Assembly (NCBI GenBank): GCA_017937705.1
Contig: JAGBDC010000025.1
Span: 1 to 64,000 of the forward strand
Direction of reading: 5' to 3'
DNA from: Alphaproteobacteria bacterium
Lineage (GTDB): Bacteria > Pseudomonadota > Alphaproteobacteria > RF32 > CAG-239
Length of the DNA: 64,000 nucleotides
Shown: piece by piece, positions 9,467 through 18,082 of the stretch
Layout: each line of letters opens with the position of its first letter
Numbering within the stretch: the stretch's first letter is position 1
Notes under the pieces: model-generated
The model's input: the letters and a program-made list of their open reading frames with translations, nothing else
Told to the model about the DNA's origin: nothing
Database searches by the model: none
Program-made: the position numbers and the translations under genes

Positions 9467-9952
9467 ATGCGTATTTTAGGATTGGACCCGAGTTTGTCAT
9501 CGACAGGGTGGGGGATTATAGAGACTGAAAGTAACAGAATTAAGTATATTGCTGACGGTTTTATAAAAACAGATACCAAATTGCCGATAGCAGAACGTTT
9601 GGCAATCATTCATAAAACTCTAAATCAGGTTATCGAAACATATCGTCCCGATGAAGCGGCTATCGAACAAGTTTTTCTCAATGACAATCCTACTTCGACC
9701 ATAAAACTCGGTATGGCTCGAGGGGTGGTAATTTTGGCTCCGGCAATTTATGATATTCCGGTCACCGAATATGAACCGAATAAGATAAAGAAAGCGGTTG
9801 TAGGTGTCGGAAAAGCAGCAAAAGAACAAGTGGAAACAATGGTTAAGGTTTTGCTTCCCGGTTGTAAACCGAAAAATAATGACTCTTCGGACGCATTAGC
9901 CATTGCGATAGCTCATTTTAATTATCGTGGGGTTCGCAATTTATTAAAATAA
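9467..9952 (+). CDS. ruvC: Holliday junction resolvase RuvC
   Basis: Endonuclease that cuts Holliday junctions with RuvAB. The four acidic catalytic positions are visible: Asp7 (GLDPS), Glu67 (AIEQVF), and Asp139 and Asp142 in NDSSDALA. The length of 161 residues is normal. GAGGAGAA lies seven bases before the ATG. In many alphaproteobacteria ruvC sits directly in front of ruvA-ruvB; here those genes are 49 kb away at 58761-60474, so the operon has been split. Confidence 0.96.
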   Translation: MRILGLDPSLSSTGWGIIETESNRIKYIADGFIKTDTKLPIAERLAIIHKTLNQVIETYRPDEAAIEQVFLNDNPTSTIKLGMARGVVILAPAIYDIPVTEYEPNKIKKAVVGVGKAAKEQVETMVKVLLPGCKPKNNDSSDALAIAIAHFNYRGVRNLLK

Positions 9953-10022
9953 ATTTTTGTTGATTTCTGTCTAAAATAATGCTAGCTTATGGGTATGAAA
10001 ATTATCCATTAATATAATCATT

Positions 10023-10598
10023 ATGAACACAAAAGAAATGTTTAACACGATTGATCGTGAGGCATATATCTTGAAAAACAAGATTATGCAGGCTTTTGAC
10101 CGAACTTTTGGTACCAAACTCTCAGAGAAAGATGCCGATGACTTGAGTTTTGTAGATATTCTGATGGCTGTCAGTGATAAATCTGCAGAAGAGGTCTATA
10201 CTCTGCTCAAGAGAATCGCCGGACATGGTGTGAGCTTCAAACAGAAAGATTTTTTGTATGAACACTCCAACATGCTGTTCCTTAACGAATGCGGATACGA
10301 CTTCGAGGACTTGATGGAGAAACTTGTGCCCGAGCTTGACAAGATAGACGGTTTGGTGCGAGTGGACGGTATTCCGGTGGATATAAAGGGGGCTCAAGGT
10401 CCGTTCCAGATTATCTGTCACAAAGGACCTTTCTGGATTTTGGAATATGTTGGCATTGTTCCCGACAATGTTCCGCTTGTTGAGGCTTTGCTCGTGCAAA
10501 ACGGACAAGTAATGGTCTTGCGTACCGAACATCAAAGACGAGAGATTCCTTGGGAGCAAATTATCAGTTTGTATCCTCAGGGAGGTCTTCCAAGTTAA
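10023..10598 (+). CDS. Hypothetical protein, orphan class
   Basis: A 191-residue protein I do not recognise. It has no signal peptide or membrane segment and looks soluble, with a helical N-terminal half and a C-terminal half richer in strands (ICHKGPFWILEYVG, QVMVLRTEHQ). It has no Shine-Dalgarno sequence: the leader reads CCATTAATATAATCATT directly before the ATG. Its codons are richer in CTC, CTG, AAC and GAG than those of ruvC upstream. The upstream element TGTCTAAAAT at 9969-9978 resembles elements in front of other orphan genes in this window. Flanked by ruvC and a terminator shared with rubrerythrin. Confidence 0.75.
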   Translation: MNTKEMFNTIDREAYILKNKIMQAFDRTFGTKLSEKDADDLSFVDILMAVSDKSAEEVYTLLKRIAGHGVSFKQKDFLYEHSNMLFLNECGYDFEDLMEKLVPELDKIDGLVRVDGIPVDIKGAQGPFQIICHKGPFWILEYVGIVPDNVPLVEALLVQNGQVMVLRTEHQRREIPWEQIISLYPQGGLPS

Positions 10599-10613
10599 CG
10601 GTCTTACACAACT

Positions 10614-10646
10614 AAAAAAGGCATCGGTTTTGTTCCGATGCCTTTT
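10614..10646. terminator. Bidirectional hairpin terminator
   Basis: AAAAGGCATCGG and CCGATGCCTTTT form a 12-bp stem between the convergent ends of the 10023 gene and rubrerythrin. Confidence 0.85.
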
Positions 10647-10661
10647 GCTTTGAAATGTAAA

Positions 10662-11201
10662 TTAGAATTCTTCTTGCAATTCAAAGAAATATGCTTGCGG
10701 GTGGTCGCAAACCGGACATTTTTCCGGAGCCATAGGGCTTTCTACACGGTGACCGCAGTTGCCACATTCCCAAATAACTTTTGTAGGACGAGAAAAGATT
10801 TTGCCTTCGCAAAGAGATTTTAATAAGGCATTATATCTTTCTTCGTGACCTTTTTCAATTTTTCCGACCATTCTGAACAAAGCGGCAATTTTGGTAAAGC
10901 CTTCTTCGTCAGCTTCTTTGGCCATGCGGTCGTACATATCTGTCCATTCATAGTTTTCGCCGGCTGCAGCATCTTTTAAGTTTTCGATTGTAGATGGTAC
11001 AGAACCGCCGTGAAGAAGTTTAAACCAAATTTTTGCGTGTTCTTTTTCGTTGTTTGCTGTTTGTTCAAATTTGTCAGCAATAATATTATAGCCTTCTTTT
11101 TTTGCTTTTGAAGCATAGTATGTATATTTGTTGCGAGCTTGAGATTCTCCGGCAAAAGCTTCCATTAAATTTTTTTCGGTTTTGGATCCTTTAAGTTCCA
11201 T
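10662..11201 (-). CDS. rbr: Rubrerythrin
   Basis: Non-haem iron peroxidase that reduces hydrogen peroxide in anaerobes and microaerophiles, taking electrons through its rubredoxin domain. Residues 1-135 form the ferritin-like diiron bundle with carboxylate and histidine ligands in [12 protein letters not shown] and KGHEERY. Residues 140-179 carry the rubredoxin-type iron site, with cysteines 146, 149, 162 and 165. The length of 179 residues is typical. It starts 17 bases after the perR-like gene on the same strand, so the two probably form a peroxide-stress operon under the Fur-type box at 11615-11633. Confidence 0.95.
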   Translation of the reverse strand: MELKGSKTEKNLMEAFAGESQARNKYTYYASKAKKEGYNIIADKFEQTANNEKEHAKIWFKLLHGGSVPSTIENLKDAAAGENYEWTDMYDRMAKEADEEGFTKIAALFRMVGKIEKGHEERYNALLKSLCEGKIFSRPTKVIWECGNCGHRVESPMAPEKCPVCDHPQAYFFELQEEF

Positions 11202-11218
11202 AGTTTAAACTCCTTATA

Positions 11219-11599
11219 TTAGTTTTTAGTTTGACAATTTTTGCATATACCGTGAAAAGATAATTCTGTCTTTTCAATGCTAAAACCTGTTTTTTTCCAA
11301 ACATTGTCGGCTATATCCGATGCAATATCATAGGGAACATCATATATCTTATTACATTTTGTGCAAATAAAATGATGATGGTTGTGGGTATTATGGTCAA
11401 AGTGAGCTGCATCATCAAGACCGTATATTTTTTTGATTATGCCTTTTTCTGCTAAAAGATTGAGGTTGCGATATACGGTTGCCAGACCAATGCTTGGAAA
11501 ATCTTTTATTATCAGTTTATATAATTCATCGGCAGTAGGGTGAATTACGTTCATCTCTAATGCTCTTAAAATTATTTCTCGTTGTTTTGAATATTTCAT
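11219..11599 (-). CDS. perR: Fur-family regulator, PerR-like
   Basis: Winged-helix metalloregulator of 126 residues. The longer frame from 11659 would translate the promoter and operator, so I start at the ATG at 11599 (MKYSKQREII), which has AGGAAT upstream. The DNA-recognition helix is in GLATVYRNLN. Cysteine pairs 79/82 and 119/122 form the structural zinc site and THNHHH supplies regulatory-site ligands. Asp87 (KIYD) sits where B. subtilis PerR has its diagnostic Asp and Fur usually has Glu, which points to peroxide sensing. The rubrerythrin gene directly downstream agrees. PerR rather than Fur is an inference. Confidence 0.85.
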   Translation of the reverse strand: MKYSKQREIILRALEMNVIHPTADELYKLIIKDFPSIGLATVYRNLNLLAEKGIIKKIYGLDDAAHFDHNTHNHHHFICTKCNKIYDVPYDIASDIADNVWKKTGFSIEKTELSFHGICKNCQTKN

Positions 11600-11614
11600 T
11601 TTTATTCCTAAACT

Positions 11615-11633
11615 GATAATGGTTATCATTATT
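11615..11633 (-). promoter_or_regulatory. Fur/PerR-type operator
   Basis: GATAATGGTTATCATTATT matches 16 of 19 positions of the classical Fur box and has the inverted repeat GATAA-TGG-TTATC. It lies 16 bases upstream of the chosen perR start, at or just after the expected transcription start; TTGACA and TATTAA with 16-base spacing lie just beyond it. It suggests autoregulation and metal- or peroxide-dependent control of rubrerythrin. Confidence 0.75.
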
Positions 11634-11670
11634 AATATAATAAAAATAAAATATGTCAATATTCAAAATT

Positions 11671-11701
11671 AAAATAATCCCGATTTTTCGGGATTATTTT
11701 T
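11671..11701 (-). terminator. Terminator of gcrA
   Basis: AAAATAATCCCG and CGGGATTATTTT form a 12-bp stem with flanking A/T runs, nine bases beyond the gcrA stop codon. Confidence 0.8.
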
Positions 11702-11709
11702 GAAACTGT

Positions 11710-12246
11710 TTATTTTTTGTTGTTAGGCTTAACATAGGCAAGGGCAGCATGTTCTTCACAATATGTTTGACCTAATTTTATTTTTCTGCCGCAAAAATGA
11801 AAGTTTTCATCTTTTGGATCACCGATTGGCCAACGGCAAGTGTGGTTGTCAAGATCGGTAAGTTTGGCATTGCCGTTATAAGTTTTTACAGGAGTAACAG
11901 GTTTTGGGGTAAAGGTTTTTACTTCTTCAATAATCGGTTGAGGAGCTTTTTCTGCAACTTTTTCTTCAGCCTTTGTTTCTATTTTTACTTCTTTTGGGGT
12001 TTCTTTTTTAACCTCTTTCTTTTCTGCAGATTTGGATTTACAAGATTTTTTCTCGTTTTTCGTTTCTTTTGCTTCTACCGGTTCTTTCTTTTTTATCGGA
12101 GAGGGGCGGGCATCAAGTTGTAAACGATGTACTTTGCCGACAATAGAGTTTTTGGATACACCGAGACGTTTTCCGATTTCTCCGGTAGTTAATCCTTGTT
12201 TCCACATAATTTTTAGGTCTTCAACCATTTTTTCTGTCCAAGCCAT
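11710..12246 (-). CDS. gcrA: Cell-cycle regulator GcrA
   Basis: GcrA is an alphaproteobacterial transcription factor that binds RNA polymerase sigma-70 holoenzyme and activates promoters carrying CcrM-methylated GANTC sites. The N-terminal helix-turn-helix (MAWTEKMVEDLKIMW, LTTGEIGKRLGVSKNSIVGK) is clear. A lysine- and glutamate-rich linker follows (about residues 50-120), then a C-terminal block with CRWPIGDP, FCG and YCEEH. Of two ATGs (12252 and 12246) the second is eight bases from GGAG and gives the usual MAWT start, 178 residues. A GANTC site overlaps its predicted -35 element. Confidence 0.95.
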   Translation of the reverse strand: MAWTEKMVEDLKIMWKQGLTTGEIGKRLGVSKNSIVGKVHRLQLDARPSPIKKKEPVEAKETKNEKKSCKSKSAEKKEVKKETPKEVKIETKAEEKVAEKAPQPIIEEVKTFTPKPVTPVKTYNGNAKLTDLDNHTCRWPIGDPKDENFHFCGRKIKLGQTYCEEHAALAYVKPNNKK

Positions 12247-12277
12247 AGCCATTTCTCCTTAAAAAATTAACAGTGTA

Positions 12278-12306
12278 ATAGTAAAACAATATTTTTTGCG
12301 AGTCTA
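12278..12306 (-). promoter_or_regulatory. Predicted gcrA promoter with a GANTC site
   Basis: On the minus strand TAGACT (12306-12301) and TACTAT (12283-12278) are separated by 17 bases. GACTC, a CcrM-type GANTC site, overlaps the -35 element at 12300-12304. The -35 is weak, as expected for an activator-dependent promoter. Confidence 0.45.
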
Positions 12307-12374
12307 GTGTTTTCTTTGCTTGATTACTTTTTATTAAATATATTATTATTATAATGTTATGAGAGGTGCTGTTT

Positions 12375-13619
12375 ATGAGATGTAAATTTTTTGTATTTGC
12401 TTGTTTATGCTTAGTGTTATTATGCGGTAGAGGAAATGCGATATCTCCTGCCGATTATGCTGACCGTTTTAAAATTGATTTAGATACACCTCTTCCGAAA
12501 ATTGAGGATTTACGTATTCAGTTTGCTCCGGCTCCGGTTTATGATCGGAAATATAAATATTATTGGTCAATAGGTAACAAATTTGATAAGGAATTTGCAC
12601 AAACAATACGCAAATACGGTACCAGAGAAAAAAGACTGAAATGGCAGGGCGAAGACGAATATTATGAGATGATAAAGTCTATGCCTCCGCAAATGTATGA
12701 ATACATCGGACCATATTTGCATACGGTTCCCGGAATCCCCGAAAAAGTTTTGAATATGCCGGGGATAAAAGAAACAAAAAATAAGTTTCCCAGCAGAATT
12801 GCACCGCAACTTGCAGATATTGAAGATATAGAAATGATTTCTCCGGTGTTGTATTTTCTTTTGATGCCGGAAATGTGGCCGGATGAAAATGCGGTAGAAG
12901 AAATTGTAATGCCTGAGCCAATGCCTGAACCCGCAAATAAATATAACTCAAAATTGTTGGATGATATTGCAAAAAAATTGTCTCCGCAAGATTATGCCCC
13001 GGGAGCTACCGCAAAAAGCAATGTAAAGAGCCGATTGAGAACTATCAGTCCTGATAAAAACTCTCCTTTAACTTCGGCTGATGTCAAGGCGGTAATTTCT
13101 ACTTTAGAAGATTTGAAGAGTTTCGGCTCGGATATTGTTACCCAAGTACAGTTGGTAGAGGCCGGATATTTACTCGATGCTTGGGAAGAAGCGAACGGTA
13201 CAGGTGTCGGTTTGGCTCAATTGAAAGATTTAGTCACTCCTTGTGCAAGATTAGTGCAAAAAATTCGTCTTATCGGAAAAAGTACAGAATTTCAAAGCAT
13301 TATATCTAAGAAAGGGTTTAGTGAAAATGAGTGGGCCTATACTTGTGATAAAACCATAAAAGCATATAGGCTATTAAGAATGAGCCAAGTAGAGTTGCTG
13401 ACAATAAGATTGTTTAGAAAAAATATATTTCAACATTCATTACAGTCATATAACTATAAATATGGTCCGAAAATTGCAGCGACAATGCAAAGTATGATTG
13501 AAAGGTACGATGCTACGATTGATGACATGCTTGAGGTTAAGAAAAATTCAAAAGAGTTAGATAATGTTTTGCGTGATTCAAAATTCCGAATCGTGGGGCA
13601 AGAGATTTTTATGAAATAA
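12375..13619 (+). CDS. Exported protein of unknown function
   Basis: A 414-residue protein I do not recognise. The ATG at 12375 has GAGAGG eight bases upstream and is preferred over the in-frame GTG at 12366. A signal peptide with core FFVFACLCLVLLC ends at GNA or just after. Residues 20-160 are rich in proline and aromatics; a proline/glutamate linker follows (MPEPMPEP, about 175-185); the rest is helical with two conserved-looking cysteines (TPCARL and YTCDK). It is transcribed divergently from gcrA and followed by rpoZ. It probably acts in the periplasm or outer membrane. Confidence 0.8.
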   Translation: MRCKFFVFACLCLVLLCGRGNAISPADYADRFKIDLDTPLPKIEDLRIQFAPAPVYDRKYKYYWSIGNKFDKEFAQTIRKYGTREKRLKWQGEDEYYEMIKSMPPQMYEYIGPYLHTVPGIPEKVLNMPGIKETKNKFPSRIAPQLADIEDIEMISPVLYFLLMPEMWPDENAVEEIVMPEPMPEPANKYNSKLLDDIAKKLSPQDYAPGATAKSNVKSRLRTISPDKNSPLTSADVKAVISTLEDLKSFGSDIVTQVQLVEAGYLLDAWEEANGTGVGLAQLKDLVTPCARLVQKIRLIGKSTEFQSIISKKGFSENEWAYTCDKTIKAYRLLRMSQVELLTIRLFRKNIFQHSLQSYNYKYGPKIAATMQSMIERYDATIDDMLEVKKNSKELDNVLRDSKFRIVGQEIFMK

Positions 13620-13655
13620 AATCAAAGTGTTAACCTTGAAAAAACACGGTTTTTC

Positions 13656-13684
13656 TTGCCTGTTTTGCAAAATAGGGCTATATT
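13656..13684 (+). promoter_or_regulatory. Predicted rpoZ operon promoter
   Basis: TTGCCT (13656-13661) and TATATT (13679-13684) are separated by exactly 17 bases, about 40 bases upstream of the rpoZ start. It would serve rpoZ and probably the rsh operon. Confidence 0.6.
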
Positions 13685-13725
13685 GGGGCAAAAATGTGTT
13701 TTAACAACTTAAAAAAGGTAAAAAA

Positions 13726-14205
13726 ATGGCTAGAGTTACAGTTGAAGATTGTATTGATAAAATTCCTAATCGCTATGATTTGGTTATGATTTCCACACAA
13801 AGAGCAAAAGATATTTCTTCCGGTTCTCCGATTACGGTTACTCGTGATAATGATAAAAATCCGGTTATTGCATTGCGTGAAATTGCCGAAGAAACAGTAA
13901 GTGTAGAAGATTTGCAAAAATCTTTGGTTATGGGACTTCAAAAATATGTTGAAATTGAAGAGCCCCAAGAAGAAGAAATGGAAATTATGGCTGCGGAAAG
14001 AGAATTGGCCGAATTGGATGAACAATTCTCAGGTGTTTTGTTGGAAAGCGAAGTTGCTGAAGGTATGCAAATTTCTTCTGAAGAAGATATTGATTTTGAT
14101 GCGGCAATGGATGAAGGTGACGAAGATTTTGACGGCGAAGATGATCTCGGTTTTGATGATGGTGCATACTTCGGCGACGATATGGGTGATTTTGACGAAG
14201 AATAA
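13726..14205 (+). CDS. rpoZ: RNA polymerase omega subunit
   Basis: Small RNA polymerase subunit that assists assembly of beta-prime and forms part of a ppGpp site. The N-terminal 60 residues ([29 protein letters not shown]) are typical of omega. The rest, residues 65 to 159, is a long acidic tail rich in Asp, Glu and Phe, roughly doubling the E. coli length. It precedes rsh by 20 bases, which couples an omega subunit to the ppGpp enzyme as in other alphaproteobacteria. Confidence 0.95.
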   Translation: MARVTVEDCIDKIPNRYDLVMISTQRAKDISSGSPITVTRDNDKNPVIALREIAEETVSVEDLQKSLVMGLQKYVEIEEPQEEEMEIMAAERELAELDEQFSGVLLESEVAEGMQISSEEDIDFDAAMDEGDEDFDGEDDLGFDDGAYFGDDMGDFDEE

Positions 14206-14225
14206 TATTTTAGGCAATTTTCCCG

Positions 14226-16364
14226 ATGTTAAGACAGTACGAATTAGTTGATTTGGTCACTTCTTATGACCCCGATGCAGATGAAGATGCGTTGAACCGT
14301 GCTTATGTGTTTGCGATGAAAAAACACGGGGCACAGTTGCGTGCATCCGGCGATCCGTACTACTCTCATCCGGTTGAAGTTGCCGGTATTCTCACAAAAT
14401 TTAAACTCGACAGCAATTCGGTTATTGCCGGATTGTTACATGATACGGTTGAAGATACCGATACTACTATCGAAGAAGTTCGCAGTTTGTTTGGAGACCA
14501 AGTAGCAGGAATTGTTGACGGTTTAACTAAATTGGCAATGATTGAGCAAAAATCGGTTTATACCAAACAAGCTGAAAATTTCCGTAAATTGCTTTTGGCA
14601 ATGTCGGAGGATATTCGTGTTTTGCTGATTAAGTTGGCGGACAGATTGCATAATATGCGTACTTTGCATTTTTTAAAACCGGAAAAAAGAGCACGCATAG
14701 CCAGAGAAACTTTGGATATATATGCTCCGTTAGCAGAACGTATCGGTATGCAAGAAGTTAAAAGTGAGTTGGAAGAACTTGCTTTTAGTGAATTGTATAA
14801 AGATGCACATGACTCTATTATTGCTCGTTTGAACTTTTTGCGAGAACAAGGAAGCGATATCGTTCCGAAGATTATTGCAGCCTTAAAAAAAGATATGGCT
14901 GACAATGGAGTTAAGTGTGTTGTTACCGGTCGAGAAAAAACACCTTATTCTATATGGCGTAAGATGCAGCAGAAAAATGCTTCATTTGAGCAGCTTTCCG
15001 ATATTATGGCATTTAGAATCTGTGTTGATGACATTGCTGCATGTTATCAGGCTTTGGGGATTGTGCACAGTAAATATCACATGGTCCCCCGTCGTTTTAA
15101 GGACTATATTTCAACACCTAAACCTAACGGCTACCAATCTATTCATACCGGAGTGATTGGGCCGGAAAATACCAGAATTGAAATACAGATTCGCACTTTT
15201 GAGATGCACGAAATTGCAGAAAAAGGTGTGGCGGCACACTGGGCATATAAGCAAGGACAAAAGGCAGAAGGCAAGAATTTCCGATGGATTAGAGAGTTAT
15301 TGGAAATCTTGGAGCAAGCATCTAATCCGGAAGAATTTTTGGAAAATACAAAACTCGAGATGTATAATGATCAAGTGTTTTGTTTTACTCCCAAAGGCGA
15401 CTTAATCGGTTTACCGGTTAATTCTACACCGGTAGACTTTGCTTATGCCGTTCACTCATCAGTAGGAGACACTTGTGTAGGGGCTAAAATTAATGGTGAA
15501 ATAAGACCATTGAGGACAATGTTGCAAAATGGTGACCAAGTTGAAATTTTGACTTCAAAGGCTCAACATCCTTCTACCGAGTGGGAACGTTTTGTTGTTA
15601 CGGGAAAAGCTAAAGCGGCAATTCGTCGATATGTACGAGCTAATAAGCGAGATCAGTTTATTGTATTAGGCCAAGAAATTTTGGAAAAATTGTTTAAAAA
15701 CGAGAGCCTTGATTTTTCTGAAAAAGCTTTGGTTAATGTTTTATCTTCTTTTGAAGCGGAATCAATTAATGATTTATACGCAAAAGTAGGAGAGGGCTTG
15801 GTAACCGGTTGGGATGTTATGAAGGCTGTTTATCCTGCTTATAAACAATCTAAATTAGACAAGGTTGTTCAAGCAATTAAGGTTCCGAGTTTTAAAAAGA
15901 CCAAGAAAAAAGATGCATCACCTCTGCAAATAGAAGGGCTAATTCCGGGTATGGCAATGCATTTTGCCGGCTGTTGTCACCCCTTGCCGGGGGACAGAAT
16001 TGTCGGTATCGTAACTACCGGAAAAGGTGTTGCAGTGCATACGATAGATTGTAAAGCTTTAGAAAAATTTGCCAGTGAGCCGGAGAGATGGCTTGATATT
16101 TCTTGGGGAAAACAAGAAGCAACAGACATTCATACCGGCAGATTAAAAGTTATGCTTTCTAATGAACCCGGTACATTGGGCGAAATATCAAATATTTTGG
16201 CTCGCCATAATACTAATATTTCAAATTTAAATATTATATACCGTACAGTCAGCTATTTTGAGATTATATTAGATGTAGAAGTAAAAAACGTTAATCAATT
16301 AAATGACGTGATTGCTGCTTTGAAATCTTCAAAAGTTGTCAGTTATGTAGCGCGTTCAAGTTAG
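14226..16364 (+). CDS. rsh: Bifunctional (p)ppGpp synthetase/hydrolase
   Basis: RelA/SpoT-homologue controlling the stringent response. The N-terminal HD hydrolase domain has an intact HDTVED motif (about residues 72-77). The synthetase domain carries RFKDYISTPKPNGYQSIHT and EIQIRT, so both activities are predicted. A TGS domain (DQVFCFTPKGDLIGLP, about 380-450), the CCHPLPGD zinc-finger-like region and a C-terminal ACT domain (LKVMLSNEPGTLGEI) follow. The length of 712 residues fits the single Rsh of alphaproteobacteria. It leads a compact run to era. Confidence 0.96.
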   Translation: MLRQYELVDLVTSYDPDADEDALNRAYVFAMKKHGAQLRASGDPYYSHPVEVAGILTKFKLDSNSVIAGLLHDTVEDTDTTIEEVRSLFGDQVAGIVDGLTKLAMIEQKSVYTKQAENFRKLLLAMSEDIRVLLIKLADRLHNMRTLHFLKPEKRARIARETLDIYAPLAERIGMQEVKSELEELAFSELYKDAHDSIIARLNFLREQGSDIVPKIIAALKKDMADNGVKCVVTGREKTPYSIWRKMQQKNASFEQLSDIMAFRICVDDIAACYQALGIVHSKYHMVPRRFKDYISTPKPNGYQSIHTGVIGPENTRIEIQIRTFEMHEIAEKGVAAHWAYKQGQKAEGKNFRWIRELLEILEQASNPEEFLENTKLEMYNDQVFCFTPKGDLIGLPVNSTPVDFAYAVHSSVGDTCVGAKINGEIRPLRTMLQNGDQVEILTSKAQHPSTEWERFVVTGKAKAAIRRYVRANKRDQFIVLGQEILEKLFKNESLDFSEKALVNVLSSFEAESINDLYAKVGEGLVTGWDVMKAVYPAYKQSKLDKVVQAIKVPSFKKTKKKDASPLQIEGLIPGMAMHFAGCCHPLPGDRIVGIVTTGKGVAVHTIDCKALEKFASEPERWLDISWGKQEATDIHTGRLKVMLSNEPGTLGEISNILARHNTNISNLNIIYRTVSYFEIILDVEVKNVNQLNDVIAALKSSKVVSYVARSS

Positions 16365-16375
16365 GGAGACGGTAG

Positions 16376-16936
16376 TTGTTCAAAAGAAGAAAAAAACAAA
16401 CACTGTTGACTAGAGCAAAATCATGGTTTTGGCCGACTATCGGTTGGAACAAATATAAGCAATATTTGATTTTGAGATTGAGTAGATTAGGCAGTACTCC
16501 GTATTCTATTGCGGCAGGGGTTGCCTGTGGTGTAGCAATATCCTTTACTCCTTTCGTCGGATTTCATTTTGTATTGGCAGCGATTACCGCTTTTTTATGT
16601 CGTGGAAATATTTTGGCCAGTGCAATAGGAACAGCAATGGGAAACCCATGGACATTCCCGTTTATTTGGGTATCGGTGTACTATACCGGAAGGTGGTTTT
16701 TAGGAATTGAAATTGATAAGCATGTTTCGTTTATGCAAACTTTTGAAAAAGGAATGCATGCTTTAATGAGTTTCGATTTTTCAAATTTTGTAACTGATGT
16801 TTGGCCGGTTATATATCCGATGTTGGTAGGTTGTATTCCCTATTACATCGTTTCATGGCTGTTGAGCTACTACATTGTTTGGCATGCCCTAAATCATATC
16901 AACAGAAAAAAGAAACAAAAAAGGAATGTGATATGA
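16376..16936 (+). CDS. DUF2062 membrane protein
   Basis: A 186-residue inner-membrane protein of the DUF2062 family, function not established. It has a basic N-terminus, three or four hydrophobic segments (IAAGVACGVAISFTPF, FVLAAITAFLC, YPMLVGCIPYYIVSWLL) and the family motif GNPWTFPF. The start is a TTG with GGGAG seven bases upstream. Its TGA overlaps the acpS ATG (ATGA), so the two are translationally coupled. DUF2062 genes often sit between rsh and acpS in alphaproteobacteria. Confidence 0.88.
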   Translation: MFKRRKKQTLLTRAKSWFWPTIGWNKYKQYLILRLSRLGSTPYSIAAGVACGVAISFTPFVGFHFVLAAITAFLCRGNILASAIGTAMGNPWTFPFIWVSVYYTGRWFLGIEIDKHVSFMQTFEKGMHALMSFDFSNFVTDVWPVIYPMLVGCIPYYIVSWLLSYYIVWHALNHINRKKKQKRNVI

Positions 16937-17319
16937 TAATCGGGCTTGGAAATGATATATGCAATATTGGACGAATTGAGCAGAGTTACAAAAAATTCGG
17001 GCAACATTTTATCAAACGTTGTTTTGGTAAAAATGAGCAGAAAGAATTGCAACAAATTGGAGATGAAAAAAAGTTTTGTTCATCTTTAGCTAAGAGATTT
17101 GCAGCAAAAGAAGCTTTCAGCAAGGCTTTAGGAACAGGTTTTCGAAACGGGCTTGCTTGGGCTGAGATAGAAATTTTACACGAAAAAGACGGACGGCCTT
17201 ATGTTTGTCTTTGCGAAAAAACGGAACAACTCGCTAAAGAAAAGGGTGCGAAGAAATTTTTTGTAAGTTTATCCGATGATTATCCCTTTGCACAAGCGGT
17301 AGTCATTATTGAGGGTTAG
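16933..17319 (+). CDS. acpS: Holo-[acyl-carrier-protein] synthase
   Basis: Transfers 4'-phosphopantetheine from CoA to a serine of ACP in the cytoplasm. The N-terminus MIIGLGNDICNIGRIE carries the metal-binding Asp8, and AKRFAAKEAFSKALGTG is the second signature. Upstream in-frame codons to 16801 lie within the DUF2062 gene and are not conserved, so I use the ATG at 16933, giving 128 residues. It uses CoA made through CoaD (40971), although the two genes are far apart. Confidence 0.95.
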   Translation: MIIGLGNDICNIGRIEQSYKKFGQHFIKRCFGKNEQKELQQIGDEKKFCSSLAKRFAAKEAFSKALGTGFRNGLAWAEIEILHEKDGRPYVCLCEKTEQLAKEKGAKKFFVSLSDDYPFAQAVVIIEG

Positions 17320-17335
17320 ATTAAGAGAGGGAACT

Positions 17336-18067
17336 ATGGAAGAAAGAGAAAGTTTTGCCGATACAATTAAAACAGTTGTACTTGCTATTGTTATAGCTGT
17401 TTTAATCAGAAGTTTTTTATTTGAACCGTTTAAAATTCCATCGGGTTCAATGTATCCTAATTTGTATGTCGGAGATTTTTTGTTTGTATCAAAATATACA
17501 TACGGATATTCAAAGCACTCTTTTCCGTTCAGCATTCCTCTATTCTCGGGAAGAATTTGGGCTGATGAGCCTAAAGTTGGTGATGTTGTAGTATTCAAAT
17601 ATCCTCAAGATAATCGTACAGATTTTATCAAGAGAATCGTGGGTGTTCCGGGAGATAAAATAAAATTGGAAAACGGTCGTTTATTTATAAACGGAAAAGA
17701 GTTACCTCGTGAAGAAAAAGAAAACTTTGTTGTTCGTAATAATATGGGATATGCGGAACGTTATCATCAATACGTCGAAACTTTACCGAATGGAGTTAAA
17801 CATACTATCTTAGAAATCTCAGATAATGAAAACGATGATAATTTTGCAGAGGTAACGGTTCCTGAAAATAATTATTTTATGATGGGTGATAATCGTGATC
17901 GTTCAGATGATAGTCGTATTCATGTAGGTTTTGTTCCTTATGAAAATTTAGTCGGTAAAGCTCGCTTTTTATTCTTTTCTTATGATCCGCATGAAGGAGC
18001 TTGGTATAAACCTTGGACTTGGGGTAAAAAAATTCGTTGGCGTCGTTTGTTTAACAAAATATCATAA
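17336..18067 (+). CDS. lepB: Signal peptidase I
   Basis: Inner-membrane serine protease that removes signal peptides. One N-terminal membrane helix (TVVLAIVIAVLIRSFLF), then the catalytic serine in IPSGSMYP and the catalytic lysine in FIKRIVGVPGD, and the C-terminal MGDNRDRSDDSR box. The start at 17336 follows GAGAGGGA; the nine codons upstream overlap acpS and are not used. 243 residues. Substrates here include the autotransporter, the porin and the orphan barrels. Confidence 0.96.
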   Translation: MEERESFADTIKTVVLAIVIAVLIRSFLFEPFKIPSGSMYPNLYVGDFLFVSKYTYGYSKHSFPFSIPLFSGRIWADEPKVGDVVVFKYPQDNRTDFIKRIVGVPGDKIKLENGRLFINGKELPREEKENFVVRNNMGYAERYHQYVETLPNGVKHTILEISDNENDDNFAEVTVPENNYFMMGDNRDRSDDSRIHVGFVPYENLVGKARFLFFSYDPHEGAWYKPWTWGKKIRWRRLFNKIS

Positions 18068-18082
18068 AAAAAGCAGGTTAAA

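Noticed and set aside
11600..11659. N-terminal extension of the perR-like protein (MTYFIFIILIM...)
   Set aside because: It translates the promoter and the Fur-type box; the conserved domain begins at the ATG at 11599.
16801..16932. 44-codon extension of acpS
   Set aside because: It lies wholly within the DUF2062 gene and is not conserved; the ATGA overlap at 16933 gives the standard AcpS start.
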